DNA from: Aporrectodea caliginosa | Lineage: Eukaryota > Annelida > Clitellata > Crassiclitellata > Lumbricidae | Direction of reading: 5' to 3' | DNA: 64,000 nt | NCBI GenBank assembly: GCA_020284085.1 | Contig: JACEVL010000143.1 | Coordinates: 706,983 to 770,982, forward strand | Shown: positions 1 through 11,022 of the stretch, piece by piece | How the letters are laid out: every line of letters starts with the position of its first letter | Position numbering within the stretch: the stretch's first letter is position 1 | Position numbers and translations under genes: made by a program | Notes under the pieces: generated by a model | Databases searched by the model: none | Told to the model about the DNA's origin: nothing | What the model saw: the letters and a program-made list of their open reading frames with translations, nothing else

Positions 1-40
1 CTATATATATGCACGTCTTTCTATTTATTTATGTGTAGGC

Positions 41-1074
41 CTACTTGCCTGTGTTTGCGGTTGCATCAGCAGACGTGACGTTATTAGGACTTCCATGAAC
101 TTCAACATCTTCTTTAGCGTCATCAGATGTAGCGACGACGTTTTCAACGTTTTCTCTGTAGGCGTCATATTCAACTTCAACAGTTTCGGTTTCTTTGGCT
201 CTCACTCCTCGCTCCATCTCTACCGCCTTTTCGTCTTCTTTGGCTCGGGCGACAACCTCTTCGTTTTCCCTGTCGATGGCATATACAACTTTACCTTTTT
301 CGGTTTCTTTGGCTCTCACTCCTCGCTCCTCCGTCTCCTCGGTCTCCTCGTGTTCTTCAGCTCGAGCTTTTTCCGCAACTTCTGCTTTTAGCTTTCTCCT
401 GGCTTCTTTGACTTGTGATTTCTTTTTCGCCCCATTCGCATTAGCCGGGATAAAAGAAACATTAAGTGGCTTTGCATATGCTTCTACTGTATCGGCTCCG
501 GGCGGAATCTTAGGTCGTGTGCGTTTGTAAACGATTTCTCTCTCATTGAAATAGACCGCGTGTTGCAATTTGACTACAGCATCGTGTACGTCACTATCAT
601 CTTCCCATTGTACAGGCTTAGAGGATTTCTTTTTCTCCTCCATCTGTTTTCTGCGATCGTCCACGTATTTGTCGAAATCGCCATATTCTTTTGTCTTCAT
701 ATCAATGTAGGTTTTCAAGACGGGAGGAGGATCCTCATACAAGTCTTTGAATTGTTTCTTGTATTTTGTCCATGCTGGTGGACCGAAGATTTTCTTGAAA
801 CACTCGAGGTAACGTTTTGCATCTGGGGTGTCCCATCCTCTTGCTTCCAGATCGTCCATCAGAATGTCCCATAGCTTGTCTCTGTTCCTACTGTAGTTGG
901 CCATGTGGTCGTGTAGAATGGTGTGCCGCAGTTCCATCTCTCTGTGCAGACCATGTTCTGTAAGATCCATGTCCCATCCTACCGTTGTAAGGGCATCAAA
1001 CTTATATCCCGAGGCACCCCATCTAGTTTCTTGACAGATTGGCAGGTTTGAATCTGAGCCGGTGGTTTTCTCTA
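41..1074 (-). CDS. Terminal exon of an unrecognised acidic, Lys/Glu-rich protein
   Basis: An open frame on the minus strand ends in TAG at 43-41. A good splice acceptor (TTATTTTTCAG on the minus strand) lies just upstream of base 1074, so this is probably the last exon; the open codons above it up to 1174 look intronic. About the first 200 residues are rich in W, Y, D and K (for example WDILMDDLEARGWDTPDAKR and FKKIFGPPAWTKYKKQFKDLY). The C-terminal ~130 residues are low-complexity, Glu/Lys/Ala-rich, and carry two copies of a block containing GVRAKETE. I recognise no family. A nuclear or adaptor protein is possible but is only a guess. Upstream exons would lie at higher coordinates and are not identifiable in the repeats. 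Confidence 0.5.
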
Positions 1075-1169
1075 CTGAAAAATAAATAATAAAAGCACGT
1101 GAATACGGCCAAGTGTATATACCACCGACACACACTGCCAGTTCTTGACCTAGTCCTTTAGTCATCATC

Positions 1170-1660
1170 ATCATTTATCATTTATTTCTGTAACCATCAG
1201 AAGAGAAAAAAACGAACAAACAGTAAGACAATGGTTTGACATGTACTGACTACAAGGAGGCCCAGAAGGGATCATGGATCCCGCTAAATAGGGACACCTA
1301 AACATGTAAAAAATACAGATAGGGAAAGAAAGACAGTCAATGATACTTAGAGTAGAGTAAGCCTTGGGCTCAAAAAACAAACAACAAATAAAACAAAATA
1401 AAATAAGATGGATCCATCAAAAATCACAATAACAAAAGAATATAAAATCTTAACTAAAATATCATTGCAGACGAAATCATCTAATTTGCCACAATTTTAG
1501 CTAAAATCGCATTACAGACAAAATAATCGAATTTAATTAATCAGTAATTTCAATCAGTCATTTATTTATGTAACCAATATTAGGAAGAGAACAACAACAA
1601 TGAAACAATAAGGCAATGCTTATATATATGTAAGGCCTACTGGTTACATGGGGTCCAGAA
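1170..1660. repeat. AT-rich spacer with a ~100 bp direct repeat
   Basis: The stretch near 1178-1250 (TCATTTATTTCTGTAACC and following) recurs in similar form near 1558-1650 (TCATTTATTTATGTAACC and following), both leading into a block with 'ccagaagg'. Between them is AT-rich sequence without coding potential. This looks like two copies of an interspersed repeat end, orientation unknown. Confidence 0.4.
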
Positions 1661-1663
1661 GGT

Positions 1664-3290
1664 CCAAGATGGCCGCCAAAACACAGAAATATGCATATTT
1701 CCGCTCATAGGTAAGCTACAATGACAAATGAACCCTCCACTTTCATAGTTCCGAGGTCAAGGAATCCATTTATCGTAGTTAGAATAGTCTGTCAATACCA
1801 CTTTCCAAGATGGCGGCCAAGATGGCCGCCAAAACAGAAATATGCATATTTCAGCTCATGAGGTAGCTACAATGACAAACGAACCCTCCAATTTCATAGT
1901 TCCGAGGTCAAAGGAATCCATTTATCGTAGTGAGAGAGTCTGTCAATACTAATTTCCAAGATGGCGGCCAAGATGGCCGCCAAAACAGAAATATGCATAT
2001 TTCAGCTCATATGTATGCTACAATGACAAATGAACCCTCGACTTTCATAGTTCCGAGGTCAAGGAATCCATTTATCGTAGTGAGAATAGTCTGTCAATAC
2101 CACTTTCCAAGATGGCGGCCATCCCTCAGAGGTAAATTAGTATTGGCAGACTATTCTCACTACGATAAATGGATTCATTGACCCCGAAAGAGGAGGGTTC
2201 ATTTGTCATTGTGGCATACATGTACCTCTGATTTGAAATATGCATATTTCTGTGTTTGGCGGCCATCTTGGCCGCCATCTTGGAAAGTGGTATTAACAGA
2301 CTATTCTCACTACGATAAATTGATTCCTTGACATCAGAACTATGAAATTGGAGGGTTCGTTTGTCATTGTAGCATACCTATGAGCTGAAATATGCATATT
2401 TCTGTGTTTGGCGGCCATCTTGGCCGCCATCTTGGAAAGTGGTATTGACAGACTATTCTCACTACGATAAATGGATTCCTTGACCTTAGAACTATGAAAT
2501 TGGAGGGTTCATTTGTCATTGTAGCATACATATGGGCTGAAATATGCATATTTTTGTGTTTGGCGGCCATCTTGGCCGCCATCTTGGAAATTAGTATTGA
2601 CAGACTCTTCTCACTACGATAAATGGATTCCTTGACCTCGGAACTATGAAAGTGGAGGGTTCATTTGTCATTGTAGCTTACCTATGAGCGGAAATATGCA
2701 TATTTCTGTGTTTTTGGCGGCCATCTTGGCCGCCATCTTGGAAAGTGGTATTAACAGACTATTCTAACTACGATAAATGGATTCCTTGACCTCGGAACTA
2801 TGAAATTGGAGGGTTCATTTGTCATTGTAGCATACATATGGGCTGAAATATGCATATTTTTGTGTTTGGCGGCCATCTTGGCCGCCATCTTGGAAATTAG
2901 TATTGACAGACTCTTCTCACTACGATAAATGGATTCCTTGACCTCGGAACTATGAAAGTGGAGGGTTCATTTGTCATTGTAGCTTACCTATGAGCGGAAA
3001 TATGCATATTTCTGTGTTTTGGCGGCCATCTTGGCCGCCATCTTGGAAAGTGGTATTAACAGACTATTCTAACTACGATAAATGGATTCCTTGACCTCGG
3101 AACTATGAAAGTGGAGGGTTCATTTGTCATTGTAGCCTACCTCTGTTTTGACATTATGCATATTTGCATTATGCCATCTTGGCCGCCATCTTGGAAAGTG
3201 GTATTGACAGACTATTCTCACTAGGATAGATCGATTCGTTGACCTTAGAACTATTAGAATTGATACTTCATTTTTATTGTACCTTACCTA
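1664..3290. repeat. ~150 bp satellite in inverted (head-to-head) arrangement with YY1-like boxes
   Basis: Units of about 150-153 bp run in one orientation from 1664 to about 2130 (boxes at about 1664, 1804, 1956, 2106). They run in the opposite orientation from about 2140 to 3290 (boxes near 2259, 2410, 2561, 2717, 2868, 3021, 3177). Each box is GGCGGCCATCTTGGCCGCC or its complement, an 8-base inverted repeat with a 3-base loop. It holds two copies of the CCATCTTGG/AAGATGGCGG core, which matches the known YY1 recognition sequence. Each unit also has the palindrome ATATGCATAT. Units differ by only a few substitutions, so the array is young. Open frames in it are by-products of the repeat. Confidence 0.85.
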
Positions 3291-3780
3291 TGAGCTGAGA
3301 TATTAAAAATTGCTTTGGGGTAAAAAATAACCCTCTTCGTCCTCCGTGTATCGTAAAATGTCTTCGTCCTGCGAAGGTTAATCAAACAAAAATATACGAA
3401 GAGTCAGAGGCGAAAATCTGTACATAACTTTGGGGGGACAGAGACCTCCAGAAAGTTTATAAGGGGGGCAAATGGTCGTCCGAAGGACGATCGTTGAGTC
3501 GCGCAGCGCCGAGCAGGGGAGGGGTATGGGGAGGGGGATGTGCCCCCTCCCCACTTAAAATTTTTTTGAATTTCCACACTGCAATGGTTGCATTTTAGGC
3601 TGTCATTTGAACAAATTGCTCTATTATTTCAAAACTGAGAGGAAGCAGATGTTACTCGTAGCTAAGATGTTGCTTGAGTCGTGTTTGAGTTTGACTGCAG
3701 AGCCTAGTAGGAAACCAGACATTTATTGAAATTAATATAAAACCTAGAAAATACGTTCAATTTTCAAGATCGCCACAAGC
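3291..3780. repeat. Interspersed repeat fragment, no gene seen
   Basis: Non-coding. It includes G/C runs (a 'gggggatgtgccccctccc' hairpin near 3530-3555) and at 3565-3640 a segment that recurs inverted at 61747-61840 (TTTCCACACTGCAATGG; GCTGTCATTTGAACAAATTG). The palindromic C/G-run hairpin and the shared end suggest a DNA-transposon terminus. Confidence 0.45.
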
Positions 3781-4085
3781 CTTAAGGTATTGTATTGTAT
3801 TGTATTTGATCTTTTATAAAGCGCTTCTCACAGCATAAGCCTTTCTCTTCGGAAGAGTCCATTAAATAATATTTAGGGCCTACAACATTCGTAATTGTAA
3901 GCAAATATTTATATAGCGCCACTCAGGATCAGAACCCCCGATCCGGGTCGGTGTCTTCACTGGTAAAGAGAGAGGTTTTCAGGCGCTTGCGGATCTGGTC
4001 AAAAGAAATAGAAAAAAGATCGGCCTGCATGGTTCCGTTGCTTCTGACCAACGAATTGTAATCCTAATCGTAGGCCTAATCGTAG
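3781..4085 (-). mobile_element. 5'-truncated non-LTR retrotransposon, 3' end
   Basis: Read on the minus strand, 3890-4010 encodes ...FDQIRKRLKTSLF..., the typical C-terminus of L2/CR1-type ORF2 (LKT-LF), followed by a 'gagtggcgctatataaat' tail. A (TATTG)n-rich piece at 3785-3830 belongs to another such tail. A related piece with the same C-terminus is at 35275-35570. Confidence 0.6.
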
Positions 4086-4144
4086 ACTCGAGATTTCTAG
4101 AAAGCCCACAAAAGCGGGTGCCAGCTTATTCACAGGTGCTTAGT

Positions 4145-4345
4145 CGAAACAGAATATTTTGGCAGAGAGATCATCTCTATCGACTTTTCAAAAGCATTTA
4201 ACACCGTGCGGCAATCCACTTTGATGACCAAACTCAGTGCTTTAGAAGTGCCGATCATATCTACAATTAGGCTATTGGATCGTCGAATACTTTGGGAACA
4301 GAGGACATACTACAAGATATTAGGAAAAAATATAAAGTCTATACC
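4145..4345 (+). pseudogene. Reverse transcriptase relic (non-LTR)
   Basis: The plus frame reads IISIDFSKAFNTVRQSTLMT followed by KLSALEVP, matching the conserved RT block around the first catalytic Asp (DFSKAFDTV) in non-LTR elements. The intact element at 53725-56833 has the equivalent DFSKAFDTV block. Only this short block survives, and frames break on both sides. Confidence 0.65.
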
Positions 4346-4439
4346 CGCATCAAAGCTAATGGCACGCAAGGGTCTCGATGTATGTACTTGTGCTTAATTA
4401 TTACGACACTTTTTCATATCGAAGATGATTAGTGTCGGA

Positions 4440-4595
4440 GGCAGAGTACAAGGTACAACCTCGTACTCCACGTTTATACTGCGACCGAGCCACCCGCAGT
4501 AAAGATCCGATAAATTAATCTATGATAAACCGACCGCCGGCGTGGCGAGCGAGCTACCAACCCACTCGGCCACTCAGGATCTCTACGCAAGGGTC
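4440..4595 (-). mobile_element. tRNA-derived SINE
   Basis: On the minus strand it begins GATCCTGAGTGGCCGAGTGG and continues with TTGGTAGCTCGCTCGCC, a tRNA-like 5' part. A body with 'cggatctttactgcgggtgg' and 'ctcggtcgca' follows. The same body recurs on the plus strand at 46503-46615, where a B-box-like GGTTCGCTTCC is visible. Confidence 0.6.
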
Positions 4596-5334
4596 TCCAA
4601 TATCACCACCATCATATAACGCTGATGCATCGGACGTCCATCCGGTCCGCATTTACCCAAATCCCAGCCGGTATAGATATAATTATACTAATAAATGATT
4701 CTCTTTAAATCCTGTACACAGTGTACAGGCTATACTGTAGGCTATATGAGTCATTTTCTGCTATTAGATCAATTAGACATTTCAACGATTTTTAAAATAA
4801 AACTCGCCATTATTATTTCAAATGAATTATTTCAAATGAATTATTTCAACGAATTCACTATTGAGGAGATTATTGTTTCCATGGTTATTTTGGATATATG
4901 CTTTTCAGTTTATTTTACCTGCTGCGTTTGAATTTGAAAATTGTCCACTCCGTTACCGTCACTTTCACAAAAGGTCGAAAATAACATTATAGAAATACGA
5001 CTTCAAATGATAGTTTTTCAAAACTTTATGTGTTTCGTAAACAGATTTTAAACGCCTTTCATTTAAGAAGTTTGTCATTAAATGAAACAGTACTTATTGT
5101 GGCTAAATAAATTATTTTCAGCTGTCACCTGAAATAATGTCCACTCCGTTACCGTGCATAAATCTTTGCACTACTACTTACTTACCAACATCTGGGTCTG
5201 GTGCAAATTAGTCAGACCATTTATGACGTCTGTGCATGTGTATAGGCCTACTTCGTTAATATGCTGACTTTTCAAATAGATGCGGTAATAATTTGGTTTG
5301 AAAGGTGTAATCTACGCATGATACGTTAGAATGG

Positions 5335-5517
5335 AACCGTCTTCCAGCTTCAGTTCGACAGTGCATATCTGTTGCACAGTTTAAAACAAAATTAAAAACT
5401 TATCTGTTTACCTTGCACTATGACTAAGAATGTAGCGAAACGCGCTCTCGTGCAAGACTTGTCTTGTTAAAGCGCGCTATAAATTTTCATTTGTATTGTA
5501 TTGTATATTAATAGGTG
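5335..5517 (+). mobile_element. Non-LTR retrotransposon 3' end (L2/CR1 type)
   Basis: The plus frame reads WNRLPASVRQCISVAQ then FKTKLKTYLFTLHYD and a stop, the characteristic ORF2 C-terminus of this group. A 3' UTR follows with 'aaagcgcgctataaatttt' and a (GTATT)n tail. It is severely 5'-truncated. A close relative lies at 7722-8400. Confidence 0.75.
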
Positions 5518-5731
5518 TCCACTCCGTTACCAAGATTTAATCTACAATGAAGATGCTCATGTAGTCAACAATTTTCAGGTTTCATCTTCTAAATGAACAA
5601 AATTGATATGTTGAAAAATGTGGTCCGAAACGTGGGCGATAAAAAAGTTTATTTCATGTTATGTTGAAAATGTCCACTCCATTACCTGTCCAGTCCGTTA
5701 CCTCTTACACAAGAACGTATTGTATATTTTG

Positions 5732-6233
5732 GGGAAAAGTCGTAGTTTACGTTGCTAAATTATTTGATATTGTCACTTTAACATGGAAGCTGGATTGATG
5801 AAAGAAATTGTTTCCATAAATGGAAGTGGGATTGATGAAAACATTCCTGTGTTCAAAATAAAGTTGTATTGATCGAAATAATTGTTTCCGTAAATAGAAG
5901 CTGGATGGATGAAATTAAGTTTCTGATTCACTAGAAGCTGGATTGATGAAAATAATTGTTTCCGTAATTAGAAGCTGGATTCATGAGAATATATCTTTGC
6001 TTAAATAAAAGTTCCATTGATGAAAAATATTTCTTTCATCAAATAGAAGTTGGATTGATAAAAGTAATTTTTTCTAATTAAATGGAAGTTGGATTGATGA
6101 AAATATTTCTTGACGAAATGGAAGCTGGATTGATGATAGTTAACATGCACATGGGTAGACTGCTTACTTACCAACGTCAAGTACGGCATTGAAGATATTA
6201 TAATAATTTAGCAACGTAAACTACGACTTTACC
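5732..6233. mobile_element. MITE with internal minisatellite (family A, copy 1)
   Basis: Terminal inverted repeats of about 30 bp (AAAGTCGTAGTTTACGTTGC at each end, one side inverted) flank several variable ~35-45 bp copies of 'agaagctggattgatgaaa'. An 8 bp direct repeat TATTTTGG borders both ends, as expected for hAT-type insertion. No coding capacity. A second copy in the opposite orientation lies at 22201-22593. Confidence 0.75.
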
Positions 6234-6897
6234 TATTTTGGTAACGGAGTGGACATTTAATGGTGACGGTGTGGACATTTCTTTAAAAAATATGTTTTAT
6301 TAAAACAATAGCTTCACAGATATGTTTTTACTCGTGTGTGTTAAGATAGAATTAATTTTTCTTTTATATATGTTCATAACTATACATGTGTGAAACATAA
6401 CTACAAAGTTTTGTGGATTTATTTGTAGAGTTAAAGTTGCGGTAACGGAGTGGACATTTTTTTAGTGCAAGACAATGCTGTACTGCATGTTACTGACTCA
6501 TACTGAGTTGATATTATGAGTTTACTAGAAATGTAGATAAGTGACACAATATAGTTCAGTGTAACATGTAGTTATTTGGCGTTGCTTTAGTTTTCATTAA
6601 AATTTATGGAAAAGCAAGTTTGGTAACGGAGTGGACATTGCTAATTTGGGTGTTGTCAAAATACTTATAAAAACTGATGAAACTAGAATATTAGTGTGCA
6701 ACAGAGCCCATATTTCTTAACTAGGCTACATAGGCCTACACTACTGGTCAACCTAAGATGAATAAGTTATTCATTTTAAAGAAAAAAATTTCTTGCATCT
6801 CCAAAAGTGAAATTGATCTCATAGTAGAAAATGACTCATATTATAGCATAGGCCTAAATAGAAAATATTATATAAGTCATTGTGTTTGTAGATACAG

Positions 6898-7400
6898 GAA
6901 TTATAGTTAGTTTAGTATAAGTGAGTAAGTAACAAGTCATTTGATAAGTACTGTTAATTGGTTAGGAATAGAATGTCCGACAGCCTTTTATGGAATTTAT
7001 AGAACGTTGAAGACTCGTCCTCAGGTTTGCTATGGCCTTAAGATCGTGACTACAAAACTCATGTTTCATTCGACACATTTCCACCGTAAGGTCTTCGAAT
7101 TCCTGTCCTTGTTTTCTACCGGACCCAAACTGGAATTTTCATTGCATAACTATTTTCTCCTTAGCAGCCTTTGACTGATGCCTCGAAATAACGGCGCTAT
7201 AAAAGTAAACATTATCAGTTCTTAGTTTATTACGTAAATTTGTTTCTTGACGTCATTTTCCCCTCATCTGCGTAGTCAACGGCCTCTTAGTAGGACGTTG
7301 CGTTCGTTAAAAAATTGTTTCGTGATCATAGATTTCCGAAGTAATAATTATTGTTTAGCGTTTCATTTAAATATTTTCTCCTCAGGTATGAACAATTCTT
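6898..7400. other. Non-coding spacer
   Basis: AT-rich sequence. I see no gene, RNA or clear repeat in it. Confidence 0.4.
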
Positions 7401-7640
7401 GGTAATCCCGTAGTTCAGGTTGGTAAATGATTTCATATGGTCAATATAAAATGGAAGCTGATGAAAAAATAGTTTCTTTACATGGAGGTGGGATAGATGA
7501 AACCATTGCTGTGTTTACATGGAAGCTGGATTGATGGTAGTTATCATCGACATACTGTAGGTAGAGCTGCTTGTTTACCAACGTCAGGTGCGGCATTGAA
7601 GACATGAAAATAATTTACCAACCTAAACTACGGAGTTACC
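7401..7640. mobile_element. MITE with internal minisatellite (family B)
   Basis: Imperfect terminal inverted repeats (left GGTAATCCCGTAGTTCAGG, right complement GGTAACTCCGTAGTTTAGG) enclose 'ggaagctggattgatg' type repeats like those of the other MITEs here. A clear target duplication is not visible. Confidence 0.6.
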
Positions 7641-7721
7641 ATTAAATTTTACGAAGCGAGGAGATTTCACCGTACTTCGCACAAACCGGAAGTTTGGAAA
7701 TCGTGCTTTCTCTGTCTCAGG

Positions 7722-8400
7722 ACCCTTAGAATGGAACAGTCTTCCAACTTCAGTTAGACAGTGCACATCTGTTGCTCAGTTTAAAACAAGGTATGGCCTA
7801 AAAGTGCATTTTAGCGTATTTTATTGATAGTGGAGGTAGGCTTGTATTTTAGCGTATTTAATTATTTCAATGATTTTCATGATAACTGTAACGAATCCAG
7901 CTTTTATTTAAGCAATATTCTTTTCATCAATCCCACTTCTACTCAGACTAAAATTATTTTCATCAATCCGACTTCTATTTAGCAAGAATTCTTTTCGTCA
8001 ATCCAACTTGTATTCGACCAACGCTGACTCCCCATGCAATGGCGACTCATTTGCGACGCTTAACTGTACACTTTTTCATCTGTCCAGCTTCTCTTTTAGC
8101 AAATAACTAGTTCATCAATCCAACTTCCATTTCGGCAATCAATTATTTTATATCAATCCAGCTTCCATTTACGCAGATACATCAGAGAAATAATAAAATA
8201 CGCTAAAATACTCGGCCATAAACATCATGAGTTAAACACGCTAAAAATAATTCACTTTAACTAAAACAAAATTAAAACTCATTTGTTCACCTTACACCAT
8301 GACTAAGGATGTAGCGAAACGCGCTCTCGTGCAAGACCTGTCTTGCTAAAGCGCGCTAGCCTATAGACCTAAATTTTCATTTGTATTGCAAGCCTATGTA
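7722..8400 (+). mobile_element. Non-LTR retrotransposon 3' end, split by a MITE
   Basis: The left part (7722-7789) encodes the end of a WN-LP-SVRQ-type ORF2 C-terminus. The right part (8262-8400) continues it with KTHLF-like codons, the 'gcgctctcgtgcaagac' 3' UTR and a GTATTGTATT tail. The interruption is the MITE at 7790-8261. Compare the uninterrupted relative at 5335-5517. Confidence 0.7.
7790..8261. mobile_element. MITE with internal minisatellite (family D), 8 bp target duplication
   Basis: It is flanked on both sides by TAAAACAA (7782-7789 and 8262-8269), an exact 8 bp duplication as in hAT insertions. Inner inverted repeats contain ATTTTAGCGTATTTTATT. The core holds about five variable copies of 'catcaatccaacttctattt'. 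It interrupts a non-LTR 3' end, so its age relative to that element is fixed. Confidence 0.75.
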
Positions 8401-8494
8401 TTGTATTGGATAAGGTTAAATGTATTCACTGCTTGACTTGGAAGATAATTTTTTTAATTGCAGCGATAACTGGGAACCTGAGGAATTTAAGACG

Positions 8495-9587
8495 ATGGAA
8501 CAGTTAAACGATATGACGGAATGTTGCATTTGCGGCGATATGTTCACAGATCCAAGAATGCTACCATGTATTCACACATTTTGTCTCAAATGTCTCGAAT
8601 CAACCAGATGGAACTCAGACAAGTGTCCAGGAGACACAATGTCTTGTCCGATCTGCAGGCAACGATTCATCATACCACCAAATGGACTTAGTGGTCTTCC
8701 GAAAAACTTCTTCATGGAGAGATTAATGGAAATAGTGAAGATATCCAAATCACATAAGGCCGCTTTGCCGTGCGACGTTTGTCTAGTAAATAAAGAAGAT
8801 GCTGATATTGAAGTACCTGGTGCTTCAAAATACTGCGCTGAATGCCGAGAAAACATGTGTGAGATTTGTTCTGTACAACACAAGCGCCAGAAGTACAGCA
8901 GAGATCATCAGATTGTACCTTTCGAAGACCAACTTAAGGATGAATTGGTGAAGACATCGGTGGTTACATACTGCAACCAACATAATAAGGAAGAGCTGAA
9001 GATGTACTGCGCTGAGTGTAAGGACGTTGTTTGTATTAAGTGCCTTGCAGAAAGTCACAAATTGCACAAATGTTCCGATGTAAGCAAAGTAGCGGATGCT
9101 TTTAGGGTCGAGATCGGCATCTTCCAAATGAAAGTAGTTGAAGGTTCGGAGGAAGGATTGGCAAGAAAACTCATGATTGAACAGGAGAAAAGGAGGTTCA
9201 CGGAAGACCTGGGAATCGCTGAAACTGCGATAAAAGACAGCGCAAACAAACTGAAAGAACTTATCGACAAGCATGCAACGGTTCTACTGGATGAATTGTT
9301 TCAGGTAAAGGCAACACGAATGAAAGAAACTGAAAATAAAAATGAGAAAATTGAAAGATATCTTGCAGCAGTTAACAGCTTCAATGCGTACTGCCGTGAA
9401 ATAAAATCCAAGGGAACTCCAACCGATATCTGTCGCGCTGTCGATGATTTGCGTGCTAGAGCTAATCAATTGCAGGAAGTGAATGCAACGCAGATTAAGC
9501 AAGATGCTAATGCCGTTCTTGTCTCTTTTAAAACTTCTGCATTCCAAGATATCCTGAAGGTGGAGAACATTGTCGGCAACCTAGAAG
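8495..9587 (+). CDS. TRIM-type protein, exon 1: RING, B-boxes, coiled coil
   Basis: This is exon 1 of a three-exon gene (8495-9587, 10101-10148, 11023-11855). Numbering from the Met at 8495: RING C3HC4 at residues 10-54 (C10, C13, C25, H27, C30, C33, C51, C54), then B-box 1 from about residue 93 (CDVC), B-box 2 from about residue 155 (CNQHNKEELKMYCAEC), then a helical coiled-coil region. The frame is open from an earlier ATG at 8420, but TTTTTTTAATTGCAG at 8449-8463 looks like an acceptor, so 8495 is preferred; the earlier ATG adds 25 residues. TRIM proteins are usually RING E3 ubiquitin ligases, often in innate immunity. That role here is inferred from family. The exon ends with a donor AAG|GTATAT leaving phase 1. 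Confidence 0.9.
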
Positions 9588-10100
9588 GTATATAGGGCCT
9601 ACATTTACAAACAGTCATTATTACTAACATGCATAACTGACTTCTATGTTCTGTTGAAACGTTGTCTACTAGGCTCTAGTGGTATATTGTATGTTCTGAT
9701 CAGTTAATAGTCACTAACTGACGCATTTTGACTATGAACTCTTTCTGAGTGACCGCTACTTTCAAATATACGTAGGCCCTGTATTTTACTTCTGCCAGAA
9801 TTTTATTTTGAAGACTTAAAACAAAATACTTCAATTGCCTATTCAAAATCAATGTTGATTTAGCATATCAGAAATGCATAGCTAGGCTATGCTACTTAAT
9901 GGGATTGGACCCGTATTGCTCTACAGTATATGGGAATTTGGATCTTATAATGCTTCCAAGTGGACATGCTTGCATGGTTATGACAAGATTAAATCAAAGC
10001 TACCAATTTTGCATTGATCGTATTAAAAGCGTCGTGGAATGCAATGTTGGCTTTGGTTCAACTTAATCGATTTAAACCAGTTTTGCTACTTTATTTGTAG

Positions 10101-10148
10101 TGCAACATAAGACGATCGCCACGCCAAAGACGAATGAAGAACAACCAG
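10101..10148 (+). CDS. TRIM-type protein, exon 2 (48 bp linker)
   Basis: The mini-exon lies between TTTATTTGTAG and a GTGTGA donor. With one base carried from exon 1 it reads VQHKTIATPKTNEEQP and leaves one base for exon 3, so both junctions are phase 1 and symmetrical. It is a short, charged linker between the coiled coil and the propeller. The same exon with AG/GT borders is conserved at 17986-18033. Confidence 0.8.
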
Positions 10149-11022
10149 GTGTGAAAGCTTCAATTACTTTTAAGTCATTGTTTTTTCACCGATCTATATA
10201 GACCAAATTCTGATGACTTATAAGGTCCAATTGTAAACTTTTCAAAGTATATTATATATATATAGTATATATATATATAAGTATATATATATATATATAT
10301 ATATACTCTAGAACACAGTTTGAGAACCGTCTTTTGCGAAGAAGTTATGGATATCCATTTGGTTTGAATACGGCATGGCAGTATGCTGTAGCAAGGCCTC
10401 TAGCGATACAATCTAATCTACTCTAAGTACGTTACCCACGTCGAAGCTGAAGTTATGTTGCATAATTCATTTAATGAATACACTAACCTAAAGATTAGCT
10501 GCTTCGTGACGCTAACTGTAGTCATTGTCTGTGAGCCTCAGTTCTGAAAATGACGACCAATCTAAATGAACAGATATAATGTAAACTGTAACTGTGCAAA
10601 GAACTCGAGGTTTCCCGATTTCTTCTCTAAAGAATAGGTTATCATCGTAGGTAGTTTTCAGATAGTAGTGTTGGCATACATTCACGTGTGTAGCCTACGA
10701 AGTACCGAATAACACACCTGCATAATATAGGCTGCATAACATGCAATTATTTTGAGTTTCTATTTATTTTCAAACTATCTTGTGTACTTAGGAAAAAAAT
10801 AATGCTGTGTATCCGGTAACCCGACCGAGTCACTTTTTTAGGCCCGACTGGGAAAATTTTGTGATTTTGTTTATTGACACATGAATATAAGTTTTGCGTG
10901 CCAGTGGAGCAGATTTGCGACATTGATATTAGCCTGTAGACCTGAGTTTATTCTGCGGAGACATTTAGATTTTAGATGATTTATGTAAGCTACGATAGCA
11001 GTTCTTTTGCTGATTGTTTCAG
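10149..11022 (+). other. Intron 2 of the TRIM gene, with an AT microsatellite
   Basis: It runs from GTGTGA to GATTGTTTCAG. An (AT)n-rich microsatellite occupies about 10248-10306. The rest matches the corresponding intron at 18034-18909, which has extra insertions. Confidence 0.7.

Larger units (their letters stand above)
4711..6897. mobile_element. ~2.2 kb inverted-repeat (foldback) DNA element with subterminal motifs
   Basis: Inverted repeats at 4738-4774 and 6810-6843 share TATATGAGTCATTTTCT plus a following AGATCAATT. Inside them the 14-mer TCCACTCCGTTACC (or a near match) occurs in plus orientation near 4947, 5142, 5519, 5675 and 5690, and as its complement near 6239, 6262, 6439 and 6624. 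Motifs that face inward on both sides are typical of transposase-binding subterminal repeats. No transposase is encoded. A non-LTR tail (5335-5517) and a MITE (5732-6233) are nested inside. Exact ends are uncertain. Confidence 0.6.

Noticed and set aside
8420..8494. TRIM start at ATG 8420
   Set aside because: A polypyrimidine-AG acceptor lies between it and the in-frame ATG 8495, and TRIM proteins usually start just before the RING. Kept as an alternative.
8572..9547. Minus-strand ORFs across the TRIM exon
   Set aside because: Shadows of the RING/B-box frame.
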